DNA of 64,000 nt from JAFGGT01 sp036733165 (GCA_036733165.1 DAINBB010000006.1:1-64000), one strand, 5' to 3'; shown: positions 45,746 through 54,898, counted from the stretch's first letter. Made by a program: numbers and translations. The notes: generated by a model not told the origin, from the sequence alone.

Positions 45746-46210
45746 ATGAAAAACGAATACCTCTCAAAGATATCGGATTACATAAGGGAAAACGGAGTCG
45801 ATTGCGAACTCAGGGAGTTCCCGGATTCATGCCATTCCGTCCAGGAGGCGTGCAAGGCAGCTGATGCCACACCGGAGGAGTTTGTAAAGTCGGTGTGTTT
45901 CATCTCCGATGGGCAGCTGCTGGTGGGGATAGTTGGCGGCAATGACAGGGCATCGACAAAAAGGATGGCAAGGCTGCTGGAAAGGGATGAGGTCAGACTG
46001 GCCACACAGAACGAGGTGATGGCAATGACGGGGTTCCCTGCAGGCGGCGTGCCGCCCTTCGGCTACGATGCCGTATTCCTCATTGACGAGAATGTCATGG
46101 AAAGGCGCGCGGTGTGGGCGGGCGGCGGCTCAGACAGGGCCCTGATAAAGATAAGACCCCAAGAAATAAAAAGAATAACGGATGCAAATGTTGTTAGAAT
46201 AAGAAAATAA
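45746..46210 (+). CDS. YbaK/EbsC-type aminoacyl-tRNA deacylase
   Basis: 154 aa with YbaK/ProX fold segments: TPEEFVKSVCFISDG (catalytic lysine region), LLVGIVGGNDRAS, and FPAGGVPPFGYD (the GxxPxG loop). It likely edits a mischarged tRNA. The last 90 bp of this gene have a decayed copy at about 47,830-47,925. Confidence 0.85.
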   Translation: MKNEYLSKISDYIRENGVDCELREFPDSCHSVQEACKAADATPEEFVKSVCFISDGQLLVGIVGGNDRASTKRMARLLERDEVRLATQNEVMAMTGFPAGGVPPFGYDAVFLIDENVMERRAVWAGGGSDRALIKIRPQEIKRITDANVVRIRK

Positions 46211-46371
46211 TGCTCTCAGACGATTTAAATCATAATTATAATACAAGAAACGTTATGGAACGATTATAATGGTTTATTTTACATATTATGCCATGATGGA
46301 TGACGCATATTGATGAAAGATTATCCTTTCGATTGGAAAGGAATAAAATGTGCAATGTTATACTCGGGAGC

Positions 46372-47700
46372 ATGTTTCGACATTTAAAATTTGCATTGGT
46401 TCTAGCATTCATGGTATTGTTAACGCCTTCTGTGCAAGGAATGTTCCTTCCAAGTCCGGTTCCGGACGCGAGTTCTTATTTCGATAAGATTCAGGAGGGT
46501 CCATATTGGAGAACCATTCTTGATCCTGACGTGCCCCTGACCAAATATAGTATAATATCTGACATTGCCGGAACGCCCGAAGGCAATATCCTCCTGGCTG
46601 GCACAAATGTTGTTTTTATAGGACTGGTCGATGATGAAATTTATCATTCCAAACGCGGTTACGTTGCCAAGATGACAGCTGATGGAGAGCTCCTATGGGA
46701 ACAGACCATAGGCAATCATCTGGAGCTTTATGGCTGTATCGCAGTTCGGGAAGACCTCTACCTTTTGCTTGGGAGGGGCTTGGACGCATCTGATGAGAGC
46801 CAGATCATCCTGTTGGCGATCGATGGGAGCGGGTACCTCCTATGGGAGAATATAATCGAAAGCGATGCGAACGATTCCGCCTTCGACATGCAGCAGGACA
46901 AGAATGGAGATATATACATTGCTGGCCATACCGACACTGACAACGGATATGACGGACTTTTGATGAAGTTCGATGCCGATGGCAATCTTCTTTGGAGACG
47001 GACATACGACGACGGCGAGCATGAGATGTTCACCAAGATGGCATTGACAAGTGGAGGCAACATAATATTGATGGGATCCACGAAATGGTTCGAGTTCTTA
47101 CCTACTCAGATCCCCCATTACTCCAACGTCTTGGTAGTGTCGTATGATGCGGATGGCAACTTGAAGTGGTCCGTTTCCCGTGGCGGAGAGAGCGACTATA
47201 CCGTCCCTCTCGATATGGAAGTGGGTCCCGACGACCTTATTGCCATAACCGGCTTTAATTCGGATTCAAAAAGGGAGCAGGAAGACATACTTTTCATGCT
47301 GGTCGACGATGAGGGAAATATATTGAACTTTGAGTCCTATCCCGGCCTCTATGACAACGACGATGACGGATATTGCATCTTCAGGGACCAGCAGGGGACG
47401 TTCGTCATATTCGGCGAATCCGGCAGATGGGTCCCGGACCAGCTCGGCAACGGCTGGTACATGACCGACCCGTTCTACTCGATCGTTGATGAAGAGGGTG
47501 AAGTAAGGGCCGTGTCTATGATAGATGACGATTTGCCTGATACTCCGACCTATATTCCAGCATGTTCGTTCCTTGACCAGAATGGCCGATTGCATATAGT
47601 GTATTCCTCATACAACGAGTACAGGATTTTCATCATCAGCTTCACAGATGGAGACTCTGTGTCCTTTACAACGTTGGTCCATCGGGAATTTCCCTCATGA
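46372..47700 (+). CDS. Secreted beta-propeller protein, copy 1
   Basis: 442 aa: signal peptide then repeated blades of the kind xDxDGNLLWxRTYxDG, as in PQQ-like or delta-60 type propellers (ADGELLWEQTIG, GSGYLLWENIIES, ADGNLLWRRTYDDG, ADGNLKWSVSRGG). No enzyme motif. The ATG at 46372 aligns with the start of copy 2. About half of residues match copy 2 by eye. Confidence 0.8.
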   Translation: MFRHLKFALVLAFMVLLTPSVQGMFLPSPVPDASSYFDKIQEGPYWRTILDPDVPLTKYSIISDIAGTPEGNILLAGTNVVFIGLVDDEIYHSKRGYVAKMTADGELLWEQTIGNHLELYGCIAVREDLYLLLGRGLDASDESQIILLAIDGSGYLLWENIIESDANDSAFDMQQDKNGDIYIAGHTDTDNGYDGLLMKFDADGNLLWRRTYDDGEHEMFTKMALTSGGNIILMGSTKWFEFLPTQIPHYSNVLVVSYDADGNLKWSVSRGGESDYTVPLDMEVGPDDLIAITGFNSDSKREQEDILFMLVDDEGNILNFESYPGLYDNDDDGYCIFRDQQGTFVIFGESGRWVPDQLGNGWYMTDPFYSIVDEEGEVRAVSMIDDDLPDTPTYIPACSFLDQNGRLHIVYSSYNEYRIFIISFTDGDSVSFTTLVHREFPS

Positions 47701-47739
47701 AGTGAGAGGTCCATAGGTGAACATGTTTAGGGGACACTG

Positions 47740-47925
47740 GTATTTTGTCTGGGCCGCCTTGGGAGTGGGGAACATGACATCTTTCGATTTTCTTATTTTT
47801 CAAATGCCATGACCATAGACTCGAGTCTGGTCTGGACGGCAGTTCGGACCGGACTCTGATAAGGATAAGACCCTATAAAATAAAACAAATAATTGCTGTA
47901 AATGTTGTTAGAATAAGAAATTAAC
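47740..47925 (+). pseudogene. Decayed 3' ends of DUF711 and YbaK genes
   Basis: 47,765-47,818 matches the end of the DUF711 gene (ACATGACxxCxTT, then CTTTTCCTTA-like blocks); 47,830-47,925 matches the end of the ybaK gene (CTGATAARGATAAGACCC and AAATGTTGTTAGAATAAGAAA). Everything in between, including DUF504, is gone. This is the left part of the second copy of a tandem duplication. Confidence 0.75.
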
Positions 47926-48084
47926 ACTTTCAAACGATTTAAATCATAATTATCGTGCAAGAAACGTTATGGAATGATTATAATGGTTTATTTTACCTAA
48001 TATGTCATGATGGATGACACCTATCGATGAAAGATTATCCTTTCGATTGGAAAGGAATAAATTACGCAGAATCAAGGTTTTCCC

Positions 48085-49443
48085 ATGTTTCGTAACTTCA
48101 AAATACTGGCCTTCTTTGCAATGATGATATTTTTGATACCGTCTGTGCAAGGAATGTTTTTGCCAAATCCTTTCTTTGACGCGCCTTCATATCTTGATAC
48201 TCTGGAAGAAGGACCCTATTGGAGGGAGTTGATAAATGTGGACATGCCATTGAGAAAATATGACCAGTTCATATCCAATATTATAGCTACTAGCAATGGC
48301 GACCTTTTGTTTGTAGGGACCGACTCCATCTACCAAGGCTACAATGAGGAAGGCGTTTCAGAGTATTCGAGGCATGGATACATTGCAAGGATGACAAAGG
48401 ATGGCCAGCTTGTTTGGGAAAGTCTTATCGGTGATGGCCTGGAGTTTTTCGACTGTGAGGAGGTCTGTGATGATCGTTATCTTGTATTGGGCAGGGATAT
48501 CAATAATGATAAGAGTGAGGTGGTACTCTTGGCCTTCGATGAGAATGGGACAGTTTTATGGAAGAGGACCATTGAAAGCGAAACAGATGATTCCGCCTTC
48601 AGGATGGCATGGGATGGGGGCACTAATGTTTACCTTGCAGGGTTTTCAGATACCGATGAGGGGTATGACGGACTTTTCATCAAGATAGATACAGAGGGAA
48701 ATGTAATTTGGAAGAAGACCTATGATGATGGGGATCACGAGGTGTTTACTGAGATTGCCCTGTCCAGTGATGGGAATGTAGTATTAGTAGGGACAAAGAA
48801 GCGGCTTGAGTTTCTTCCCATCACGACCCATTTATACTCGCAGGCCTTGGTGGTCTCCTGCAATGCGCAAGGGGACCTGAGATGGGCGGTTAGCCAAGGA
48901 TTCGACGGTGACTACACAGTCCCAACGGACCTTGAGATAGGTTCCGACGGCACGATAGCCATCACGGGACGCGTTATATATGGGGAAATGCACGATATAT
49001 TATCCATGTTGATGGACCTGGATGGAAATTTGATAGACTGCAAATCCTATCCGGGCCTCTACGAGTACGATGATTATGGGTATGATATAATCGAACTAGA
49101 GCCAGGAACCTTTTTTGTTTTCGGTGAATCATTCAGGATTATTGTCAGTGAAAAAGATCCAATGTTATGGTGGTACGTGAGCGATTCTTTTTATTCCAGG
49201 ATAGATGAGAATGGGGAAATTGAGTTGGTCTCAACTTTCTTTGGAGATGCCCCCGCTTCATCAATGTATAGGTCCACACCCCATTCCTCGTGCATAGACC
49301 AAGATGGACGCATATTTCTGATAATGTCTTCATGGGGGGATTATGAAGTCTATACCTTGAGTTTACTTGGAGATTCAATAATAATATTGGATAAAATTGC
49401 TGGTCAGGAATTCCCCTCCTGGAGGGAAAACCTTATAAATTGA
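48085..49443 (+). CDS. Secreted beta-propeller protein, copy 2
   Basis: 452 aa, a paralogue of the gene at 46,372 with the same signal peptide end (PSVQGMFLP) and blades (KDGQLVWESLIG, ENGTVLWKRTIES, TEGNVIWKKTYDDG). Some 200 bp upstream of the start also match copy 1. Its last codons contain the TATA box (CTTATAAATT) of tRNA-Cys. Confidence 0.8.
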   Translation: MFRNFKILAFFAMMIFLIPSVQGMFLPNPFFDAPSYLDTLEEGPYWRELINVDMPLRKYDQFISNIIATSNGDLLFVGTDSIYQGYNEEGVSEYSRHGYIARMTKDGQLVWESLIGDGLEFFDCEEVCDDRYLVLGRDINNDKSEVVLLAFDENGTVLWKRTIESETDDSAFRMAWDGGTNVYLAGFSDTDEGYDGLFIKIDTEGNVIWKKTYDDGDHEVFTEIALSSDGNVVLVGTKKRLEFLPITTHLYSQALVVSCNAQGDLRWAVSQGFDGDYTVPTDLEIGSDGTIAITGRVIYGEMHDILSMLMDLDGNLIDCKSYPGLYEYDDYGYDIIELEPGTFFVFGESFRIIVSEKDPMLWWYVSDSFYSRIDENGEIELVSTFFGDAPASSMYRSTPHSSCIDQDGRIFLIMSSWGDYEVYTLSLLGDSIIILDKIAGQEFPSWRENLIN

Positions 49444-49468
49444 CATATTTAGGGAATACTGATTTTTT

Positions 49469-49539
49469 GCCGGGGTCGCCTAGCGGCTTGGCAGTGGACT
49501 GCAGATCCTCGCACGGGAGTTCAAATCTCTCCCCCGGCT
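49469..49539 (+). tRNA. tRNA-Cys (anticodon GCA)
   Basis: Cloverleaf: acceptor GCCGGGG/CCCCGGC, anticodon loop CTGCAGA (GCA) closed by a stem with one T-T mismatch (GTGGA/TCCTC), and T arm GGGAG-TTCAAAT-CTCTC. 71 nt with discriminator T, the expected base for tRNA-Cys; a CCA follows in the DNA. Its TATA box is inside the end of the previous gene. It is just upstream of the tRNA-dependent cysteine synthesis gene. Confidence 0.95.
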
Positions 49540-49588
49540 CCATTGATTTTATATTCTATCAGTGCGTCAATTTCTCAAGGTGATGATT

Positions 49589-49768
49589 ATGAGCGAACTA
49601 TCCGTCAGCAAGACATATGAGGCGATATACTCCTTGATCGACATCCAAGAGATATGGCGGAGGACCCGCCCGAAGCACGAGCTCAGCGATGAGGACAAGG
49701 AGGAGCTGGCCGGCCTGATAGCAAAGGTTAGGAATGCCATGGACAAGATAGAGGGTGAGGCGCTTTGA
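49589..49768 (+). CDS. 59-aa helical protein in the SepCysS operon
   Basis: Two predicted helices (VSKTYEAIYSLIDIQEIW and DKEELAGLIAKVRNAMDKIE) joined by a charged turn. ATG at 49589 follows AAGGTGA. It lies between tRNA-Cys and pscS, 17 bp before the pscS ATG (or overlapping if the TTG at 49765 is used). By position and helical form it could be an assembly factor like SepCysE; I see no sequence proof. Confidence 0.65.
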   Translation: MSELSVSKTYEAIYSLIDIQEIWRRTRPKHELSDEDKEELAGLIAKVRNAMDKIEGEAL

Positions 49769-49785
49769 GCGATGTCGGTGACAGG

Positions 49786-50892
49786 ATGACAGAGGAGCTC
49801 TATATAAACATCAATCCGCTCCAGACCGCCGGAAGGACGTATGCCGACACGAGAAAGGCCGTTTTTTCCTGGATGGACGGCTATGCCGTCTGCGATGCCT
49901 GCAAGGGTTCGCTGAGGACCACGGACAAGCCGCCCATACGGTCGTTCCTCTCAGAGGTGTCCGAATTTTTGGGCATGGACGACACGATGCTCACCAACGG
50001 CGCAAGGGAGGCAAAATTCGCGGTGATACACTCGATCTGTGAGAGGGGGGACTGGATATTGGCGGACGGCAATGCCCACTACTCGACCATGGTGGCCGCG
50101 GAGAGGAACTCGATACCTGTCGAGCTGACCGAGACGACCGGGCATCCCACATACGAGGTGACGCCGAAACACTTCATCGAGAAGATAGAGGAAGGCACGG
50201 AAAAGCACGGCAGACCTCCTGCACTGGCCGTCCTGACGCATGTCGACGGCAACTATGGGAACATCCTGGATGTCAAGGCGATATCCAAGGCCTGCCATCT
50301 CCGGGGGGTGCCGGTTCTCCTCAACACCGCCTACTCGACCGGCAGGATGCCGGTGAACGGCAAATCGCTCGGAGTGGACTTCATGGCATGCTCCGCCCAC
50401 AAGTCATGGGCGACAGGAGGGGGCAATGCGGGACTGTTGGCCATAAGGGAGGAACATCTGGACAAGGTGTTGCGATACTCTAGGGATTATCCCATAAAAC
50501 CGCTCGAGATACTTGGGTGCTCCACCAGGGGGTCCGAGGTCGTTGCCCTCATCACCGCCTTCCCACATATCGTTGAGAGGGTCAAGAACTGGGACATTGA
50601 GGTAAGGCATGCGCAATACGCGCTTAAGAGGCTTCTAGATTCAGGTGGTTTTGATCTTTTGGGGGCCATGCCGAAGAGGCATGATCTGATAGCTGTGGAG
50701 ACTCCTGCATACGACGAGATAGCCAAGATGCACAAGAAGAAGGGTTATTTCCTCTCAAAGGAACTGAAGAGCAGGGGAATAATCGGCATCAAGCCCGGCA
50801 GGACAAAGAAGTTCAAGTTCTCGACATTTGGTCTAAACGACGAGCAGCTGGAATATCTTGTGGAAACCTTTATAGACATCAAGAATATATAA
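49786..50892 (+). CDS. pscS: Sep-tRNA:Cys-tRNA synthase (SepCysS)
   Basis: 368 aa PLP enzyme that turns phosphoseryl-tRNA(Cys) into cysteinyl-tRNA(Cys) with a sulfur donor. Seen: ININPLQTAG start, SLRTTDKPPI, DGNAHYST, and the PLP-lysine in CSAHKSWATGGG; C-terminal GIKPGRTKKFKFSTF. Conserved N-terminal cysteines are present in CDACKG. ATG at 49786 is preferred to a TTG at 49765. SepRS is not in the window. Confidence 0.93.
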   Translation: MTEELYININPLQTAGRTYADTRKAVFSWMDGYAVCDACKGSLRTTDKPPIRSFLSEVSEFLGMDDTMLTNGAREAKFAVIHSICERGDWILADGNAHYSTMVAAERNSIPVELTETTGHPTYEVTPKHFIEKIEEGTEKHGRPPALAVLTHVDGNYGNILDVKAISKACHLRGVPVLLNTAYSTGRMPVNGKSLGVDFMACSAHKSWATGGGNAGLLAIREEHLDKVLRYSRDYPIKPLEILGCSTRGSEVVALITAFPHIVERVKNWDIEVRHAQYALKRLLDSGGFDLLGAMPKRHDLIAVETPAYDEIAKMHKKKGYFLSKELKSRGIIGIKPGRTKKFKFSTFGLNDEQLEYLVETFIDIKNI

Positions 50893-50909
50893 TATGGACA
50901 GGTGTAAGG

Positions 50910-51518
50910 TTGAAGAAAGCTGTTGTTCTTCTCTCCGACGGCATTGATAGTCCCGTCGCTTGCCACATGGCTTTGGACTGGGGATATGAAGTGATCGCGC
51001 TCACCTTTGACAACTATCCCTTTACCTCTCCAGTGAACCTGGAACTGGCAAAGAAACTGTTGATGAGGATAGCCGAGGAGCGTGACATTATCATAAAGTA
51101 CTATATAGTAAAGAACGGCCAGAACCTAAGGAACATCATCGATTCCCTCTCCGACAGGTCGAGGTCCTACACATGCGTGATATGCAAGAGGTCGATGATC
51201 AAGCTTGCCAACGAGGTGGCCGACATCGAGGGTGCTGAAGTGATAGTGACCGGAGAGAATCTCGGGCAGGTGGCCTCCCAGACCCTTGACAACATGATAG
51301 TGATATCCAAGGCCAGCAAGAGGCATATCGTACGACCGCTCCTATGCATGGACAAGCTCGAGATAGAGAAGGTGGCCAAGGACATAGGAACATATGAGAT
51401 ATCCATACAGAGCAAGTCGGGATGTGGGGCAGTGCCCAAGTATCCTCAGACCAGGGCCGACAGGCTCAAGGTCGAGGAGCTTGAGAACGACATAGAGCTC
51501 ATCATGGACCTTGACTAG
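50910..51518 (+). CDS. Minimal ThiI-like PP-loop sulfurtransferase
   Basis: 202 aa: PP-loop ATPase domain (LLSDGIDSPVA) without the N-terminal ferredoxin-like and THUMP domains of ordinary ThiI. Cysteines C89 and C92 (CVIC) and C172 (SGCGAVP) have the same relative spacing as the three Fe-S ligands reported for archaeal ThiI (CxxC plus a Cys 80 residues on). A TTG at 50910 after GGTG is the start. It is 17 bp after pscS and may deliver sulfur to Sep-tRNA or make 4-thiouridine with help from another tRNA-binding protein. Confidence 0.85.
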   Translation: MKKAVVLLSDGIDSPVACHMALDWGYEVIALTFDNYPFTSPVNLELAKKLLMRIAEERDIIIKYYIVKNGQNLRNIIDSLSDRSRSYTCVICKRSMIKLANEVADIEGAEVIVTGENLGQVASQTLDNMIVISKASKRHIVRPLLCMDKLEIEKVAKDIGTYEISIQSKSGCGAVPKYPQTRADRLKVEELENDIELIMDLD

Positions 51519-51919
51519 CCCTTGGATGAGAGATATCTCACTAGGAAAGCACCAACATACAATATGAGCGTGGATGTTGCCAGATTATATAAGAATCCTA
51601 TAATTGCGCTTGTCAGGATGTCTGCCTCCCCCACCCAGAACACCAATACGGTGATGAGGTATACGACCGATATCATGGAAGCGATCTTGAAACATATTTT
51701 GAAGTCCCATATCAAGTTTTTCCTTGTTGCGAGCGGGAACAGGATGATCAGTATGTTCAATGGCTGCATCAGCGTGAGAAGACTACCGATAACAACAAAG
51801 ATCGCCAACATCATGGGAGGAACTGTCTGATCAGGTTCACGTCCCTCTTTCTTTGCCTTTCTCTGTTCTCTCTTCTCTTCCCTTTTTTGCCATTTGTCCA
51901 TCGATTTTCTTAGGCCCAT
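51515..51919 (-). CDS. Small membrane protein with a basic N-terminus
   Basis: 134 aa: a very Lys/Arg/Glu-rich first 30 residues (KREEKREQRKAKKEGRE), then three to four membrane spans. Tail-to-tail overlap of 4 bp with the ThiI-like gene. No family recognised. Confidence 0.65.
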   Translation of the reverse strand: MGLRKSMDKWQKREEKREQRKAKKEGREPDQTVPPMMLAIFVVIGSLLTLMQPLNILIILFPLATRKNLIWDFKICFKIASMISVVYLITVLVFWVGEADILTSAIIGFLYNLATSTLILYVGAFLVRYLSSKG

Positions 51920-52055
51920 GCCCTAAATAACGTGGCCGTATTAAAAACATTATCTGTGAATATGGCCTATTCAGAAAAATCCATATACGAATCTATATGT
52001 CATCATGAATATAAATCGGCAGTAAAATTTAAAAATCAAGGAATGATTTGGGTCT

Positions 52056-52098
52056 TGCAGACACAGTTTTTTATCCACCTCCCAAAAACGTGTCTGCA
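52056..52098. promoter_or_regulatory. Inverted repeat upstream of the PAS-like gene
   Basis: TGCAGACAC at 52056-52064 and GTGTCTGCA at 52090-52098 are perfect 9-bp inverted arms 25 bp apart, just before the TATA-like GTTTATATTTTT (52111). Could be an upstream regulator site. The rest of 51,920-52,142 shows nothing else. Confidence 0.35.
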
Positions 52099-52142
52099 TT
52101 CAACATCAGTGAAGTTTATATTTTTGTAAACAGATTTTCGTT

Positions 52143-52703
52143 ATGCAGGCTGTTATTAGGACCGACGATATTGGTTTTCTTTCCGAATGGTCTCCCGAGG
52201 CCGAGAAGATCTTCAGTTTCAGGGATGGAGAGGTGACAGGGTGGTATCTTGGCATATTCATACATTCGATCGAGAAAATGCCAGATGAGAAGAGAAAGCA
52301 ACTGGGGCTTGAGAACATTCTCGAGGAAGTCGTAGAAAAGGGCAAGAAGATCAGTTTCTCAACCATAAACATACGTGGCGACCTGAGGGCATTCCAAAAC
52401 ACCATAGAGATAGAGCCGGATGGAGAGGGCACGAAGGCAACGATAACAAAGGGAGAGGACACGCAGGAGATCATTGACTATAATACCATGATCGACAAGT
52501 TGGACCACAGGCCAATCGCCGTCACCAGCAACAAGGGCAGGATCCTAGGGATAAACGGAAAGTTCGCCCTTATGGCAAAGGTGAACAGGATGAGGCTTCT
52601 GAACAGGCCTTTAGGACTGGCGGAAGATGCCGAAAAGATAGCATTGGGCGACATCTTCGAGACATTGGACGCGATCCTGATGGTCTGGTCCGAACAGAAG
52701 TAG
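52143..52703 (+). CDS. PAS-like domain protein
   Basis: 186 aa. The start FLSEWSPEAEKIFSFRDGEVTGWYLG and the middle REFQNTIEIEP-like region resemble PAS sensor domains, with a second PAS-like part (RPIAVTSNKGRILGINGKFALM). No kinase or DNA-binding domain is attached. It ends directly against the amrS ATG, so the two are co-transcribed. Confidence 0.6.
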   Translation: MQAVIRTDDIGFLSEWSPEAEKIFSFRDGEVTGWYLGIFIHSIEKMPDEKRKQLGLENILEEVVEKGKKISFSTINIRGDLRAFQNTIEIEPDGEGTKATITKGEDTQEIIDYNTMIDKLDHRPIAVTSNKGRILGINGKFALMAKVNRMRLLNRPLGLAEDAEKIALGDIFETLDAILMVWSEQK

Positions 52704-53762
52704 ATGGTAAAACTGAGGGAAAGGACTACTTTCGCCGAGATGGGTCTTGGAGGGGGCGACCTCCTCGAATCCGACACTTGCATAGCCTGCCAGCACAGGT
52801 GTGCGCTTGGCCAGGGAAGAACTGGCATCTGCGGGGTCAGGATGATCGAGAGCGGCAGATTAAGATGCATAAGGAACTATATATCCCACGCCAGGACGGA
52901 TCCCGTAGAAAGAAAACCCATATTCCACTTCATGCCGGGGACCCAGGTGTATTCCATCGGCACGGTCGGATGCAACTTCAGATGCGAGTTCTGTCAGAAT
53001 CATGAGATCTCCATGGAGTATGTGCACTATCCAATGACATATGCACCTCCAGCGATGGTTGTGAGAATGGCCAGGTCCCGGGCCGCCGCCGGCATCGCCT
53101 TCACGTTCAACGAGCCGACGGTCAGCCTGGAGTACTGCAGGGATGTCTCAAGGCTTGCCAGGAGGAAGGGTCTTTACACGGTCTTTGTCACGAACGGTTA
53201 CCTGACACGGGAGGCCATAGACTACATAAATCCACATATCGATGCCTACATCGTCGGGATAAAGACGTTTGACAAGGACTTCTATAGGCGCTCTTGCGGA
53301 GCAGACCTCTCCAAGCTGGAAATGTCTTTGACATATCTTTCCAAGGTTGCCGACAACCTGGAGTTCTCGTACCTCGTCAGGAACGATGACAACAACATCG
53401 AAAAATTTCTCGGATTCTATCGCTCGCTCGACAGACAGGTGCCTTTGCACCTTGGCAAACTCTTTCCGGAGCACCTTTCAACAGAGACCGAGACAACAAC
53501 GGAGAAACTTTTGGAATGCTACCGGATTGCAAAGGAACATGGCCTGGACTATGTATACATATCTGACCTGTACGGCTCCAGTTATGAGAACACCTATTGC
53601 CCGACATGCGGTGCATTGGTCATAGGGAGGGAAGGCTCCATAGGCGAACCTTCGATAAGCCTGCATTGCGCCGTCTATCAGATGGTTTCAAATAGGCTCA
53701 AGGATGGCAACAGATGCCCAAGCTGCGGAAGGGATATCAATATAAGGACATCACACGGCTAG
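52704..53762 (+). CDS. amrS: AmmeMemoRadiSam system radical SAM enzyme
   Basis: 352 aa: N-terminal cysteines (CIACQHRCALGQGRTGICG), radical SAM motif CNFRCEFCQNHEIS (C-x3-C-x2-C), then FNEPTVSLEY, and a C-terminal Cys cluster (CPTCG, CPSCGRD). This matches the radical SAM partner of Memo and AMMECR1 proteins; Memo is at 17.4 kb. Related to pyruvate formate-lyase activators. The target is not known. Tail overlaps the phosphate regulator by 12 bp. Confidence 0.9.
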   Translation: MVKLRERTTFAEMGLGGGDLLESDTCIACQHRCALGQGRTGICGVRMIESGRLRCIRNYISHARTDPVERKPIFHFMPGTQVYSIGTVGCNFRCEFCQNHEISMEYVHYPMTYAPPAMVVRMARSRAAAGIAFTFNEPTVSLEYCRDVSRLARRKGLYTVFVTNGYLTREAIDYINPHIDAYIVGIKTFDKDFYRRSCGADLSKLEMSLTYLSKVADNLEFSYLVRNDDNNIEKFLGFYRSLDRQVPLHLGKLFPEHLSTETETTTEKLLECYRIAKEHGLDYVYISDLYGSSYENTYCPTCGALVIGREGSIGEPSISLHCAVYQMVSNRLKDGNRCPSCGRDINIRTSHG

Positions 53763-54728
53763 GTTTATGGTGAGTTCTGACAGATTGGCACAGTGCTTCA
53801 GTATCCTGACAAAGTAATCGGTAATCTTGGCATATGCCGATATGATGTCGGTCGAATACGAGCTTTCCCCTATCTCTATGATGCTGGGCACCTTCTTCTC
53901 CTCTCCCTTCAGCTTGTCCAGGGTGTCATTGGCCTTTGTGAGGTTTTTCGTGAACACGTTCTCCGTAACATCGTTGAATATATCGAAGCATCCGTGGGAG
54001 TAATCCACGATTTCTTTCGGTATCTCCTTCTCCATATCGATGAATATCTCGAGTATGTTGATCAGATAGTCGGAAATACGCTCTATCGACTTGATAACTG
54101 TGATGTAGGAGAGTATGTCCGTGCTCCTGTTGATTCCGACATCCTTTTGAAGCTGTGGCATCTTCAGGGCCTCTGATAGTTCCCTTATGCCATGGAAGTA
54201 GAACTTGTCCACCTCGTCCTCGCGCGGTATTATCTCTTGCGCGAACTCCCAGTTCCCTTCCTCCAACGCCTTTATCGACTCAAGGAAGATCGAGTTTGTC
54301 AGGATTATGAGCCTTTTTATGATCTTGTCGATCTTTATCGATCCGAAGTCTATCAATGATGAGAGGACGAACTTGTTCGATGTCTCCTCGAATATCTCAA
54401 TGCCAATGAGATTCTGCACCGTCTTCATCAGGCTCTTTCTGGATTCTTTAGGGATTCTGTCCTTTGACACCAGCTCTATGATGTCATAACCTTCTAGGTA
54501 CTTTGATATGAGGAGCCTGTTGTTTAGCGAATCTGATTTTGTGAGGTTGATGCTGAATGTCTTCTTGATCCTTTCCTTGGACTTGGGGAATATGGTCAGC
54601 GTGCCATCCTCGTTGGTCTCCACCCCAAGGTAATTTCCCTTCGAGAGACCCGTTTTCTTTATCCAATCCCGGGGCAGAGACACGATGTACGAGTTTCCGC
54701 CCGTTATCTGCACTTTTCTTTGTTCCAT
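53751..54728 (-). CDS. AbrB-PhoU phosphate uptake regulator
   Basis: 325 aa: N-terminal AbrB/SpoVT DNA-binding domain (RKVQITGGNSYIVSLPRDWIKKTGL) joined to a PhoU-like helical bundle. This archaeal family links DNA binding to PhoU-type phosphate sensing. It is divergent from pstSCAB-phoU with a perfect inverted repeat in the shared promoter, which it probably binds. ATG at 54728 preferred to GTG at 54737. Confidence 0.87.
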   Translation of the reverse strand: MEQRKVQITGGNSYIVSLPRDWIKKTGLSKGNYLGVETNEDGTLTIFPKSKERIKKTFSINLTKSDSLNNRLLISKYLEGYDIIELVSKDRIPKESRKSLMKTVQNLIGIEIFEETSNKFVLSSLIDFGSIKIDKIIKRLIILTNSIFLESIKALEEGNWEFAQEIIPREDEVDKFYFHGIRELSEALKMPQLQKDVGINRSTDILSYITVIKSIERISDYLINILEIFIDMEKEIPKEIVDYSHGCFDIFNDVTENVFTKNLTKANDTLDKLKGEEKKVPSIIEIGESSYSTDIISAYAKITDYFVRILKHCANLSELTINLAV

Positions 54729-54752
54729 AGGTTTCACTAAGATTCTTCATTC

Positions 54753-54784
54753 ATTTATATTTATTTATTATTATAAATATAAAT
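54753..54784. promoter_or_regulatory. Perfect 12-8-12 inverted repeat in the pst promoter region
   Basis: ATTTATATTTAT (54753-54764) and ATAAATATAAAT (54773-54784) are exact reverse complements around TTATTATT. The site is 25-56 bp before the regulator start and about 115 bp before pstS. It includes TATA-like sequence, so a bound dimer would block the regulator promoter. It is very AT-rich, so chance palindromy must be weighed, but 12 exact pairs are notable. Confidence 0.55.
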
Positions 54785-54898
54785 AATCTATATTATATTT
54801 ACATTTATATATTTTTCTACATATATATATTCTAATTCGATAACATATTTATTTTGCCCATTTTAATCAAAATCACCTTTTCAAAGGGGTGTTATGTT

